The notes beneath the pieces were generated by a model that worked only from the letters and a program-made list of their open reading frames with translations, was not told the DNA's origin and did not search any database. The translations under genes were made by a program, and so were the position numbers. 39,178 nt of DNA from Bacilli bacterium (lineage in GTDB: Bacteria; Bacillota_I; Bacilli_A; RF39; UBA660), in assembly GCA_918219625.1 (NCBI GenBank), contig CAKJXT010000029.1, forward strand, positions 1 to 39,178, written 5' to 3'. Below are positions 23,535 through 30,600 of this stretch, piece by piece. The stretch's first letter is position 1. Every line of letters starts with the position of its first letter.

Positions 23535-23939
23535 CTACAAATTATTAATAATTATTTTTACTCTATCTTCCGAATCTAAATGAATAATAGATCTTAATAG
23601 TTTGTTAACATATTTTTGTTTTAACCTTCCTAACACATAATAATCTATTTTATCTTTTTTAAAATAATAAGCTTGATCGACCTTTATATATGAATCATTT
23701 TTTAAATGGCCTTTACACATAGAATTAATAGGTAATTCCATGTTTTCTTTATATCTAAGTTTTTTCTTCCTATGTTCTTCCCCTTTAAAACTGGAAATAG
23801 CTGATGCAACCATATCATAATCTAATCCAGAAATTACTCCTTTTTCATCATCAACAACAACAAAAGAATGCCTATTAATAATATTTCCATCATCACCAAT
23901 ATATTTATTTACAACAATAATATCACCTAATTTACACAA
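23535..23939 (-). CDS. PemK/MazF-like protein, possible toxin
   Basis: About 134 residues from TTG 23939, which has GGAGAG six bases upstream. Longer in-frame starts up to 24023 add a Phe/Leu-rich leader with no ribosome binding site. The N-terminus CKLGDIIVVNKY followed by RHSFVVVDDEKG resembles the PemK/MazF barrel start (GDIV..., H.FVVV). The middle has LDYDMVASAISSFKGEEHRKKKLRY, and the C-terminal part has SYIKVDQAYYFKK and YVLGRLKQKYVNKLL. MazF-like proteins are mRNA-cutting toxins; this one belongs to a diverged Firmicute/phage branch by eye. A small acidic gene follows on the same strand, and a dispersed repeat lies upstream. Confidence 0.6.
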   Translation of the reverse strand: MCKLGDIIVVNKYIGDDGNIINRHSFVVVDDEKGVISGLDYDMVASAISSFKGEEHRKKKLRYKENMELPINSMCKGHLKNDSYIKVDQAYYFKKDKIDYYVLGRLKQKYVNKLLRSIIHLDSEDRVKIIINNL

Positions 23940-24057
23940 AAAAATCTCTCCATTCAAGAGAAGAAAGCAAGCACTAAAATTCCTCTCAAAAAGCACTATA
24001 ACAAATAGAAAAAATAAATACAAATGAGTGATTTTAAAAAACAGTAATAAAAAAAAT

Positions 24058-24135
24058 ACAGATAATTAAAATCTGTATACAGAAATTAAAAATTGGTAAT
24101 AAAAAAAATACAGATTATTAAAATCTATAAAATCG
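24058..24135. repeat. Dispersed 78-bp repeat, copy B
   Basis: Gap-free match to 11651-11728 (65/78 by hand). It contains ACAGAT-AATTAAA-ATCTGT and a second, related ACAGATTATTAAAATCT unit about 34 nt further on, so each copy can form hairpins. It lies between the divergent PemK-like and yabP genes. Confidence 0.55.
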
Positions 24136-24142
24136 AAAAAAA

Positions 24143-24171
24143 TCATAAAAATATATAAACAAGCATATTAT
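24143..24171 (+). promoter_or_regulatory. Possible sigma-E-type promoter of yabP
   Basis: TCATAAAA (24143-24150), a 13-nt spacer and CATATTAT (24164-24171) resemble the mother-cell sigma-E pattern (xATATT, about 14 nt, CATAxxxT). In B. subtilis yabP is sigma-E dependent. The AT-rich background makes chance matches likely. Confidence 0.35.
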
Positions 24172-24186
24172 TACTAGGTGATAAAA

Positions 24187-24471
24187 TTGGACAAGGAATT
24201 AATAACTAGTAGTCATAGCGTTTCAATAACAGAAAGAAAAAACATAAACTTAACAGGAGTAAAGAAAATAGACAGTTTTGACAATGCAGAATTTCTAATG
24301 GATACAATAATGGGATATATAATAATAAAAGGAGAAGAACTAGAAATTGTAAAACTTGACACATTCCAAGGAAATGTCACAATAAAAGGAAAAATAAATA
24401 GTTTAACATACACAGAAAACAATAATAAAAAAACAAAAGAAGAAAATATACTAAGTAAACTATTTAAATAA
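24187..24471 (+). CDS. yabP: Sporulation protein YabP
   Basis: 94 residues from TTG 24187, which follows AGGTGATAAAA; the in-frame GTG at 24178 lies inside that site. The YabP/YqfC domain is clear: SVSITERKNINLTGVKKIDSF near 11-31, ...AEFLMDTIMGYIIIKGEELEI near 33-53, and GNVTIKGKINSLTYTE near 62-77. The C-terminus LSKLFK is typical too. YabP is a mother-cell protein needed for spore cortex or coat formation. It is followed with a 1-nt overlap (TAATG) by yabQ, then divIC, the same order as in B. subtilis. Confidence 0.92.
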   Translation: MDKELITSSHSVSITERKNINLTGVKKIDSFDNAEFLMDTIMGYIIIKGEELEIVKLDTFQGNVTIKGKINSLTYTENNNKKTKEENILSKLFK

Positions 24472-24752
24472 TGCATATAACAACACAAATAAAAACTATT
24501 ATTTTTTCAATAATATATGGAATAGTATTTTCGTGTCTAATAGATGTAAATCATAAATACCTAACAAAAACCAAAATAATAAATATAATAATAACATTCA
24601 TATTTATAATAACAGCAGTATTAATATATTTTATACTACTAAAAAGAATAAATAACGCAATATTTAATAATTATGAAATAATATGTATAATTATAGGATT
24701 TATAGTAGAAAATTTAATACACTCTAAAGTTGAAAAAATAAGAAAAAAATGA
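24471..24752 (+). CDS. yabQ: YabQ-like spore cortex biosynthesis protein
   Basis: 93 residues with three predicted membrane segments (about 7-24, 35-56 and 71-87) and a basic tail. The N-terminus TTQIKTIIFSIIYGIVFSCLIDVNHKYL fits the start of the YabQ family (short lead, first helix, then a conserved Asp). It is about half the length of B. subtilis YabQ, which has an extended C-terminus, but short versions are common in Clostridia. The call rests largely on its place between yabP and divIC. YabQ is a mother-cell membrane protein required for cortex formation. Confidence 0.8.
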   Translation: MHITTQIKTIIFSIIYGIVFSCLIDVNHKYLTKTKIINIIITFIFIITAVLIYFILLKRINNAIFNNYEIICIIIGFIVENLIHSKVEKIRKK

Positions 24753-24783
24753 TATACTCATATTAGTAAAGTAGGTGAGTATA

Positions 24784-25191
24784 GTGGCAAGAAGAAAAAA
24801 TAAAAAATCAAAAAGACGTTTAGCAATCTTTGGGACTCTATCATTAATAATAATTGGCTATTTCGTTTTTACTGCATGCTACTACTCATATAAAATAGCA
24901 GTCCTAGAAAAATCAAAAAAACAACTAAACGAACAACTAACAGAATTACAAACACAAGAAAAGAATCTAACAACAGATATTCAAAAACTAAAAGATCCAG
25001 AATATATAGCTAAATATGCAAGAGAAAACTATATGTACTCAAAAGACGGTGAATATATTCTAAAAATAGAAGATGAAGAAAAACCAAAAGAAGAAATAAA
25101 TGATACAACAGACTATAAATTTTTATTAACAATAAGTTCTCTTGGATTTATAATAATAATACTATATATAATAAAAAGAAAAAAGCAATAA
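24784..25191 (+). CDS. divIC: Septum formation initiator DivIC/FtsL family, with an extra C-terminal membrane segment
   Basis: 135 residues from GTG 24784, which has AGGTGAG four bases upstream; the GTG at 24775 lies within that site. A basic N-terminus (ARRKNKKSKRR), one membrane segment (about 15-36) and a coiled coil (AVLEKSKKQLNEQLTELQTQ onward, about 40-75) precede the conserved DPEYIAKYARENYMYSKDGE motif near 75-95. DivIC with FtsL and DivIB links the divisome to septal wall synthesis. Unlike standard DivIC, the protein ends in a second hydrophobic helix (FLLTISSLGFIIIILYIIK, about 113-131). The yabP-yabQ-divIC order matches B. subtilis. Confidence 0.88.
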   Translation: MARRKNKKSKRRLAIFGTLSLIIIGYFVFTACYYSYKIAVLEKSKKQLNEQLTELQTQEKNLTTDIQKLKDPEYIAKYARENYMYSKDGEYILKIEDEEKPKEEINDTTDYKFLLTISSLGFIIIILYIIKRKKQ

Positions 25192-25213
25192 CTGTAAAGT
25201 TACTGCTTTTATT
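25181..25213. terminator. Bidirectional intrinsic terminator
   Basis: AAAAGCAATAAC pairs with GTTACTGCTTTT (one mismatch), loop TGTAAA, between convergent divIC and the DUF308 gene. T-rich tail on both strands. Confidence 0.85.
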
Positions 25214-25224
25214 TATCTAAAATA

Positions 25225-25749
25225 TTACTTTATAACATCTTTATTCTTTGGATAAAGTAAATAACTAATAATGTCAACTGCAGAATAAACCATAATAACA
25301 AGACCAACAAAAGAAGAAATAAAATTAGTTTTAAGAATCATATATAAGCCACCAATAATAAGGATAATCGCAACTACTAATAAGCCTGTCCATTTGTTAT
25401 TATAACTTCTACTATTTAAAGCAACAATTAACTTATTCATACCATTTGCTAATATATATCCGCCTAAAATAAATCTTATAACCATCTCAATAATACCATT
25501 ACAAAACATAATGATAATTCCAAATATAATAGAACATATTCCTATATTGAGTTCAACATTACTGATAGACTCTTTAGACTTGTAATAAGTATAAAGCTTT
25601 AAACATCCAAATACTGCGAATAATACACCAATTATATAAGTAATAAACTTAACCATATCATTAGGATATAAAAACATAAATAATCCAATAATAAACAATG
25701 CAGCTGAAATAAAAATAGAATACTTGTCCTTTTTAACAACTAAATTCAT
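25225..25749 (-). CDS. DUF308 (HdeD-like) membrane protein
   Basis: 174 residues forming six predicted membrane helices in three hairpins with small-residue turns. The DUF308 repeat signature recurs (IGLFMFLYPN near 22-31, then LFAVFGCLKLYTYYKSK near 43-59, and ILIIGGLYMIL near 130-140). This is the pattern of the HdeD-like family, whose general function in Gram-positives is unknown. ATG at 25749 follows GAGGTGTTAAT on the minus strand. It lies downstream of the second lemA on the same strand, about 58 nt apart with a hairpin between them. Confidence 0.75.
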   Translation of the reverse strand: MNLVVKKDKYSIFISAALFIIGLFMFLYPNDMVKFITYIIGVLFAVFGCLKLYTYYKSKESISNVELNIGICSIIFGIIIMFCNGIIEMVIRFILGGYILANGMNKLIVALNSRSYNNKWTGLLVVAIILIIGGLYMILKTNFISSFVGLVIMVYSAVDIISYLLYPKNKDVIK

Positions 25750-25796
25750 ATTAACACCTCATAACAATTATAAAATAAATAAAAAATTTAATCAAT

Positions 25797-25833
25797 AAAA
25801 AAAATCATTATAACTTAAAGTCATTAATGATTT
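25797..25833 (-). terminator. Intrinsic terminator after the second lemA
   Basis: On the minus strand, AAATCATTA pairs with TAATGATTT across a 14-nt loop containing the lemA stop codon, followed by a T run. Confidence 0.65.
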
Positions 25834-26350
25834 CATCATCCATGTTCTTCCCGTCAAAATATGTTTTTTTCTTATACTTGAATAAGAAACCAATTATTAT
25901 AGAAGGAAAAGACTTAGCTAATTTATTATAATCAGTAATAATATCATTATAATACTTTCTTAAAGCAACTATCTCAGCTTCAGACTCATTAAGCTCGATA
26001 TCAATCTTTAAAAAATCAGTATTATTCTTTAATGAATCATATTTATCTCTAAAGATACCATACTCATTAATCGCATCATATAAACGTCTATCTAACTCAA
26101 AATTACTTAATTTCTTAGAACGAAGCTTACTAATACCTTCAAGTACATTTTCCTCACCAGTCTCAGCCTTAATAATTCCAATAGACTTATTTAATAAATC
26201 ATATCTTTTTCTAAGAATTGTATCAATACTAGCCTCAGCTTCATTAATTCTAATAATATAAGATTGAAACTTATTATAAGTACTAATAATCCAAATTAAT
26301 ATTAAACAAACAATAATTAATATAATCAAAGAATACATTATTATATTCAT
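25808..26350 (-). CDS. LemA family protein (second paralogue)
   Basis: 180 residues. An N-terminal membrane segment (about 5-24) is followed by the LemA helical domain: NKFQSYIIRINEAEASIDTILRKRYDLL near 27-54 matches the N.L...V.KIDEA...ID..L.KR.DLL pattern. ALRKYYNDIITDYNKLAKSFPS near 128-149 matches the conserved Y.N.v..yN.....FP end, and the tail YFDGKNMDD replaces the usual F-x-A-x-x. It is diverged from the LemA at 266-808. ATG at 26350 follows AGGTGGTAAT. The family role is unresolved, with envelope links suspected. It is flanked by gerQ and a DUF308 gene on the same strand. Confidence 0.85.
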   Translation of the reverse strand: MNIIMYSLIILIIVCLILIWIISTYNKFQSYIIRINEAEASIDTILRKRYDLLNKSIGIIKAETGEENVLEGISKLRSKKLSNFELDRRLYDAINEYGIFRDKYDSLKNNTDFLKIDIELNESEAEIVALRKYYNDIITDYNKLAKSFPSIIIGFLFKYKKKTYFDGKNMDDEIINDFKL

Positions 26351-26391
26351 ATTACCACCTACAATAATTATAACAAACTATATATTAAAAA

Positions 26392-26721
26392 TCAATTAGA
26401 ACTATAATTTATATTTTCATCAAAAGTAATAAAATCTACATAAATATTAGGTATTAAATGCCATTTACCAGTACTAGGTTCACTTAAGATAACATAATCT
26501 TTACCAGACTGTTCTAAAATGCCATTAAACTTAAAATCTCTAAAATCATTTGAACTAGGAAAAGTCACATAAATACAAACTTGTTTACCAATATTATTTC
26601 TGATTAAACTATCCATATAAGAATCTTCAAGAGGAAGAACAGTATAATTAATATTAGGTACCTTTATAGAGTCATAAGACTTATTAGGAAAAACATCCTT
26701 ATTAAAATATGTATTATTCAT
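26392..26721 (-). CDS. gerQ: Spore coat protein GerQ
   Basis: 109 residues from ATG 26721 (minus-strand AGGAGATGATTTT); upstream in-frame codons lack a ribosome binding site. The GerQ core is clear: LIRNNIGKQVCIYVTFPSSNDFRD near 40-63, FNGILEQSGKDYVILSEPSTGKWHLIP near 65-91, and YVDFITFDENINYS at the end. GerQ is an inner-coat protein that positions the germination hydrolase CwlJ and is cross-linked in mature spores. The N-terminal region, often Gly/Gln-rich in Bacillus, is short here. It lies divergent to pduL. Confidence 0.9.
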   Translation of the reverse strand: MNNTYFNKDVFPNKSYDSIKVPNINYTVLPLEDSYMDSLIRNNIGKQVCIYVTFPSSNDFRDFKFNGILEQSGKDYVILSEPSTGKWHLIPNIYVDFITFDENINYSSN

Positions 26722-26755
26722 AAAATCATCTCCTAAAAAAATATATGCCAAACAA

Positions 26756-26784
26756 TTGAATTTTGAACATGATTGTGATAACAT
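26756..26784 (+). promoter_or_regulatory. pduL promoter
   Basis: TTGAAT (26756-26761), a 17-nt spacer and TAACAT (26779-26784), 17 nt ahead of the ATG. The -10 box is imperfect. Confidence 0.45.
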
Positions 26785-26801
26785 TTAAATAGGAGGTAAA
26801 T

Positions 26802-27365
26802 ATGGAAGTATCAATAGGAATATCAAATAGACATATTCATTTAAAAGAAGAAGAATATAAAATATTATTTGGAGATGAAGAATTGACAGTATGCAAACCA
26901 ATTAATCAACCAGGACAATTCGCATCAAATCAATTCGTTGATTTAAAAAACGGAGATAGAATAATAGAACATGTTAGAGTTTTAGGACCTCTAAGACAGT
27001 ACAATCAAATAGAAATATCTAAAACAGACGCAAGACTATTAAAACTAGATCCACCAGTTAGAATGTCAGGACATGTAGAAGGAAGTGCTCCAATAACTAT
27101 AATTGGTCCAAAAGGAGAAATAGAACTAAAAGAAGGCTGTATAATAGCAGATAGACATATTCATATGTTACCTGAACAAGCAAAAGAATTTGGACTAGAA
27201 GGCGTAGAAACAGTATCAGTAGAATTAAAAGGAGAAAAAGGTGGCATAATAAATAATGTATATCTAAGAGTTGCTCCTAACTCATACTATGAAATGCACA
27301 TAGATACAGATGACGCAAATGCACACCTAGTAAATCAAGGAGATATTGGAATTATAATAAAATAG
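26802..27365 (+). CDS. pduL: PduL-type phosphate acyltransferase (phosphotransacetylase)
   Basis: 187 residues with two PduL repeats, each bearing a zinc-binding RHIH motif: SNRHIHL at 8-14 and DRHIHM at 117-122. Also visible are NQPGQFASNQFVDLKNG near 35-51, then RVLGPLR, DARLLKLDPPVRMSG near 76-90, and a C-terminal HIDTDDANA. PduL interconverts acyl-CoA and acyl phosphate. No microcompartment shell or diol dehydratase genes are present and the protein lacks a long encapsulation tail. It likely serves as the cell's phosphotransacetylase, feeding ATP formation through acetate kinase. ATG follows AATAGGAGGTAAAT. The gene ends just before the serS T-box promoter. Confidence 0.95.
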   Translation: MEVSIGISNRHIHLKEEEYKILFGDEELTVCKPINQPGQFASNQFVDLKNGDRIIEHVRVLGPLRQYNQIEISKTDARLLKLDPPVRMSGHVEGSAPITIIGPKGEIELKEGCIIADRHIHMLPEQAKEFGLEGVETVSVELKGEKGGIINNVYLRVAPNSYYEMHIDTDDANAHLVNQGDIGIIIK

Positions 27366-27366
27366 A

Positions 27367-27395
27367 TTGACAATAATATGTTATAGTGCTAAAAT
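27367..27395 (+). promoter_or_regulatory. Promoter of the serS T-box transcript
   Basis: A perfect TTGACA (27367-27372), 17 nt, TAAAAT (27390-27395). It starts 1 nt after the pduL stop codon. Confidence 0.8.
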
Positions 27396-27401
27396 AACCT
27401 T

Positions 27402-27601
27402 GTAAATCGATGAAGGAAACTAGTAATAAATATTATATAACTAAGAGAGTTAGTGGTAGGTGAGAACTAACAAATAGGTATTTATGAATCTATTCCAGAG
27501 AGAAACCAATCATTTCCGGTATTAAAAAAATGCCGTTATCTTAATTAAGACCGTTGTAGGATGGTACCGCACAAATGTGCTCCTACTATGGTCTTTTTTT
27601 T
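27402..27601 (+). promoter_or_regulatory. T-box leader controlling serS (predicted tRNA-Ser sensor)
   Basis: Hallmarks in order: a stem I start with GATGAAGGAAACTAGTAA (27410-27427), an AG-rich GAGAG loop and GGTGAGAA region (27443-27466), then the putative specifier codon TCT (Ser) at 27489-27491 in GAATCTATTCC. A GAGAGAAACC linker follows, then the T-box sequence AGGATGGTACCGC near 27558-27570 with the TGGT acceptor-pairing bulge, and a terminator. Uncharged tRNA-Ser should stabilise the antiterminator and allow serS transcription. The T-box has A for the usual G in AGGGTGG. Confidence 0.93.
27548..27601 (+). terminator. Regulated terminator of the serS T-box
   Basis: AGACC..GTAGGA pairs with TCCTAC..GGTCT and is followed by eight T. 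The left arm overlaps the T-box sequence, as required for the antiterminator switch. Confidence 0.88.
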
Positions 27602-27620
27602 GAAAAAAAGGAGGAATAAT

Positions 27621-28913
27621 ATGATAGATATAAAATTAATAAGAGAAAACAAAGACTTAGTAAAAGAAAACATAAAGAAAAAATTTCAAGAACACAAACT
27701 AGTTTTAGTAGATGAGATTTACGATATGGATCAAGAATACAGAAAATGTAAAGCAGAAGGAGATAATCTTAGATCAGAAAAAAACAATAAAAGTAATATG
27801 ATTGGTACTCTTATGAGAGATGGAAAAAAGGATGAAGCAGAAGCAATTAAAGAAGAAATTGCTAAAATAAGTGAAAAAATAACTGAATTAGAAGAAAAAG
27901 AGCAAGAATTGGAAAAAACAATAAAAGAAAAAATGATGATGATACCTAATATAATTGCTGATGACGTACCTATTGGACCAGATGACTCATGCAATGTAGA
28001 AGAAAAAGTATTTGGAGAAAAATACGTTCCAGATTATGAAATTCCATATCATGCAGATATAATGGCAAGCTTAAATGGACTAGATAAAGAAGCAGCAGGA
28101 AGAGTAACAGGAAATGGATTCTATTATCTTATAGGTGATATCGCAAGAATACACTCAGCAGTTCTTTCATACGCAAGAGACTTCATGATAGATAAAGGAT
28201 TCACTTACTGCATACCTCCATATATGATAAGAGGAGAAGCAGTAAATGGTGTAATGTCATTTGAAGAAAAAGAAAATATGATGTATAAAATTGAAGGAGA
28301 AGACTTATACTTAATAGGTACAAGTGAACACTCAATGATCGCAAAATTCAAAGATCAAATACTAAAAGAAAGCGAACTTCCAATAACAATGACATCATAC
28401 TCACCATGCTTTAGAAAGGAAGTAGGAGCTCATGGAATAGAAGAAAGAGGTATATATAGAATACATCAATTTGAAAAGCAAGAAATGATAGTAGTATGTA
28501 AACCAGAAGACAGTGAAGAATGGTATAACAAAATGTGGAATTACACAGTTGAACTATTTAGAACACTAGATATACCAGTAAGAAAACTTGTATGTTGTTC
28601 AGGAGATTTGGCAGACTTAAAATATAAATCATGTGATGTAGAAGCATGGAGCCCAAGACAACAAAAATTCTTTGAAGTTGGATCATGTTCAAACTTAACA
28701 GACGCACAAGCTAGAAGATTAGGAATAAGATACAAAAAACAAAATGGAGATAAAGAATTCGCACATACGTTAAATAACACTGTTATCGCGCCACCAAGAA
28801 TGTTAATCGCATTCCTTGAAAATAACTATCAAAAAGATGGAAGTGTAAAAATACCAAAAGCACTACAACCATATATGGGTGGTAAAGAGGTTATTAAACC
28901 AAAGAATATATAG
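27621..28913 (+). CDS. serS: Seryl-tRNA synthetase
   Basis: 430 residues from ATG 27621 (AAAGGAGGAATAAT); an in-frame ATG at 27561 lies in the T-box terminator and is rejected. The N-terminal antiparallel coiled-coil arm (about 30-105, Lys/Glu-rich) binds the long variable arm of tRNA-Ser. The class II catalytic core shows motif 2 FRKEVGAHGIEERGIYRIHQF near 264-284, TSEHSM near 234-239, and motif 3 HTLNNTVIAPPRMLIAFLEN near 381-400. The length is normal. Expression is under the preceding T-box, and a stop-codon-overlapping terminator ends the transcript. Confidence 0.97.
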   Translation: MIDIKLIRENKDLVKENIKKKFQEHKLVLVDEIYDMDQEYRKCKAEGDNLRSEKNNKSNMIGTLMRDGKKDEAEAIKEEIAKISEKITELEEKEQELEKTIKEKMMMIPNIIADDVPIGPDDSCNVEEKVFGEKYVPDYEIPYHADIMASLNGLDKEAAGRVTGNGFYYLIGDIARIHSAVLSYARDFMIDKGFTYCIPPYMIRGEAVNGVMSFEEKENMMYKIEGEDLYLIGTSEHSMIAKFKDQILKESELPITMTSYSPCFRKEVGAHGIEERGIYRIHQFEKQEMIVVCKPEDSEEWYNKMWNYTVELFRTLDIPVRKLVCCSGDLADLKYKSCDVEAWSPRQQKFFEVGSCSNLTDAQARRLGIRYKKQNGDKEFAHTLNNTVIAPPRMLIAFLENNYQKDGSVKIPKALQPYMGGKEVIKPKNI

Positions 28914-28931
28914 AAATATATATTCTTTTTT
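28901..28931 (+). terminator. Intrinsic terminator of serS
   Basis: AAAGAATATATA-GAAA-TATATATTCTTT, a perfect 12-bp stem with a GAAA loop over the stop codon, then T. Confidence 0.9.
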
Positions 28932-28955
28932 ATTAAAAGTTTATATAAATAATAA

Positions 28956-28985
28956 TAGACATAATTTATAAAATCATGCTATAAT
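28956..28985 (+). promoter_or_regulatory. Extended -10 promoter
   Basis: TAGACA (28956-28961), an 18-nt spacer and TATAAT (28980-28985) preceded by TGC, 24 nt before ATG 29010. Confidence 0.55.
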
Positions 28986-29009
28986 AAACACAACATAGGA
29001 GGATAAAAA

Positions 29010-29741
29010 ATGAAAAACAATATATTAAAAACAATAATAAAAATATTATTTATAATCGCAATAATAATAACAATTGGAATAATAGTAATTTTAATAACTA
29101 TACCAAAACGACCAAAAGTAAAACAAGAAGAAAAAAAGGATGTAATCAACTATGTAGAAAATTATTTAAATAAAAACTATGGCGAACATGAATTTAAGGT
29201 AAATACAGTTGACTATGACATATATACTAAATGGGAATCATGGCTTGATTTTTCTGATATTAGAGGATACAATGTCTATTGTAAAAGTGATATTGTAAAA
29301 GAATTTTATATACATATTTCGGGATTGACACCAAGTGAATATAAAATTACAACAGATAGTTTTTTAAAGAACTACTACTTTCCTAACAGAGATGACTATG
29401 ATCAAATGGAAGAAATGGATTCATTAATACAAACTGGATTTATTGATTCATTTAAAAATGGATTTGAACCAAACTCCATATTTGATGAACAAATTTCCAT
29501 TGAAAAACTAATAATTCCTGATAATCTTGGGAAAATCATAACTAAAGAGGAATTAAAAAATGATATAAAATATTATCAAGTAGAAAAATTTGAATATAAA
29601 GTAACATATACAATTGAGAATGGAGAGGAATATAAAGAAAAATTAACAGAATATTTAAAACAAAACCTCGGGGGAGATTGGAATGTTTGGATAAGTCGTA
29701 ACATGGACGATATTACAACTGTACATGTTGAAAAAATATAA
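29010..29741 (+). CDS. Membrane-anchored protein of unknown function
   Basis: 243 residues, ATG after ATAGGAGGATAAAAA. A single N-terminal membrane segment (about 10-32, Ile-rich) is followed by a basic stop (PKRPKVKQ) and an extracellular domain of about 200 residues. That domain is mixed alpha/beta, with aromatic and acidic residues (YTKWESWLDFSDIRGYNVY near 71-89; a Cys at 90) and no catalytic motif I recognise. It has more T-rich codons than the neighbouring housekeeping genes, suggesting an accessory or fast-evolving gene. It stands as a single-gene unit with its own promoter and terminator. No function is proposed. Confidence 0.6.
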   Translation: MKNNILKTIIKILFIIAIIITIGIIVILITIPKRPKVKQEEKKDVINYVENYLNKNYGEHEFKVNTVDYDIYTKWESWLDFSDIRGYNVYCKSDIVKEFYIHISGLTPSEYKITTDSFLKNYYFPNRDDYDQMEEMDSLIQTGFIDSFKNGFEPNSIFDEQISIEKLIIPDNLGKIITKEELKNDIKYYQVEKFEYKVTYTIENGEEYKEKLTEYLKQNLGGDWNVWISRNMDDITTVHVEKI

Positions 29742-29744
29742 ATT

Positions 29745-29772
29745 AAAGAATAATTAATATTATTCTTTTTTT
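29745..29772 (+). terminator. Intrinsic terminator
   Basis: A perfect 10-bp stem (AAAGAATAAT/ATTATTCTTT) with a TAAT loop, then seven or more T. Confidence 0.9.
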
Positions 29773-29816
29773 GTTGCTAAAAAAAGAAAACTGAATAAAA
29801 TAATACAGGTGATAAA

Positions 29817-30572
29817 ATGAATATAACAGTAGGAATACTCCTACCATTCATAGGAACAACACTAGGTTCAGCACTAGTATATATAATGAAAAATAAAATC
29901 AAAAACGAAATAGAAAGATTCTTACTAGGCTTCGCATCAGGAGTAATGATAGCTGCAAGCGTATGGTCCTTATTAATACCAGCAATAGAACTAGAAGAAG
30001 CAAAAAAAATAACATGGTTACAACCTTCAATAGGCTTCGCATCAGGGATACTATTTTTATTGCTAATAGATATAATAATACCGTATTTCAAATATAATAA
30101 AGAAACAAAACTAAAAAGAACAACAATGTTAATACTAGCAGTAACAATACATAATATTCCAGAAGGAATGGCAGTAGGAGCAATATTTGCAGGATTTATA
30201 TCTGGAAATGCCGGAATAACATATGCAGGAGCTTTAGCTCTATCAATAGGAATCGCAATACAAAACTTCCCAGAAGGAGCAATAATATCAATGCCATTAA
30301 AAAGTGAAGGATATAAAAAAAACAAATCATTTTTAATAGGAACACTATCAGGAATAGTAGAGCCAATTGCTGCAGTACTAACAATATTACTAACCAATCT
30401 ATTAACACCCCTAATGCCATTCTTACTATCATTTGCCGCAGGAGCAATGATATATGTAGTAGCAGAAGAATTAATACCAGGAGCAAACACTCAAAAACAA
30501 TCAAGTATAGGAACAATAGGAGTAGGAATTGGATTTATGATAATGATGATATTAGATGTTGCTTTAGGATAA
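29817..30572 (+). CDS. ZIP-family metal transporter
   Basis: 251 residues, eight predicted membrane helices. The ZIP signature in helix IV is HNIPEGMAVGAIFAG near 111-125 (His111, Asn112, Glu115). Helix V has QNFPEGAIISMPL near 149-161, where the first metal-binding His of HNFPEG is replaced by Gln. FASGVMIAASVWSLLIPA near 39-56 and AAGAMIYVVAEELIP near 206-220 fit the GufA-like subgroup (ZupT/YfdR-like zinc uptake). It should move zinc or related divalent ions into the cytoplasm. ATG follows ACAGGTGATAAA. It converges on murD2 through a shared terminator. Confidence 0.88.
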   Translation: MNITVGILLPFIGTTLGSALVYIMKNKIKNEIERFLLGFASGVMIAASVWSLLIPAIELEEAKKITWLQPSIGFASGILFLLLIDIIIPYFKYNKETKLKRTTMLILAVTIHNIPEGMAVGAIFAGFISGNAGITYAGALALSIGIAIQNFPEGAIISMPLKSEGYKKNKSFLIGTLSGIVEPIAAVLTILLTNLLTPLMPFLLSFAAGAMIYVVAEELIPGANTQKQSSIGTIGVGIGFMIMMILDVALG

Positions 30573-30600
30573 CAAAAAAACTAACATAAGTTAGTTCTTT
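30573..30600. terminator. Bidirectional intrinsic terminator
   Basis: AACTAAC-ATAA-GTTAGTT between convergent genes. Read on the minus strand it has an eight-T tail and overlaps the murD2 stop codon; on the plus strand the tail is CTTTT. Confidence 0.85.

Noticed and set aside
23940..24023. N-terminal hydrophobic extension of the PemK-like protein, as a signal peptide
   Set aside because: It has no ribosome binding site, and Phe/Leu-rich translation is typical of AT-rich non-coding DNA. The TTG at 23939 has GGAGAG at proper spacing and starts at the domain edge.
24058..24135. CRISPR-like array from the two similar ACAGATTATTAAAATCT units
   Set aside because: Only two imperfect units occur, there is no regular spacer pattern, and no cas genes are nearby.
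27561..27620. Upstream in-frame ATG giving serS a 20-residue N-terminal extension
   Set aside because: The extension is the T-box terminator itself (ATGGTACCGC...GGTC and T run translated). The ATG at 27621 has a perfect AAAGGAGG site.
30267..30572. Long antisense ORFs opposite real genes, for example opposite ftsX (10267-11112) and opposite the ZIP gene (29777-30490)
   Set aside because: They are low-complexity Leu/Ile/Ser/Phe shadows of AT-rich coding sequence, without ribosome binding sites or family motifs, while the opposite strand encodes recognised proteins.
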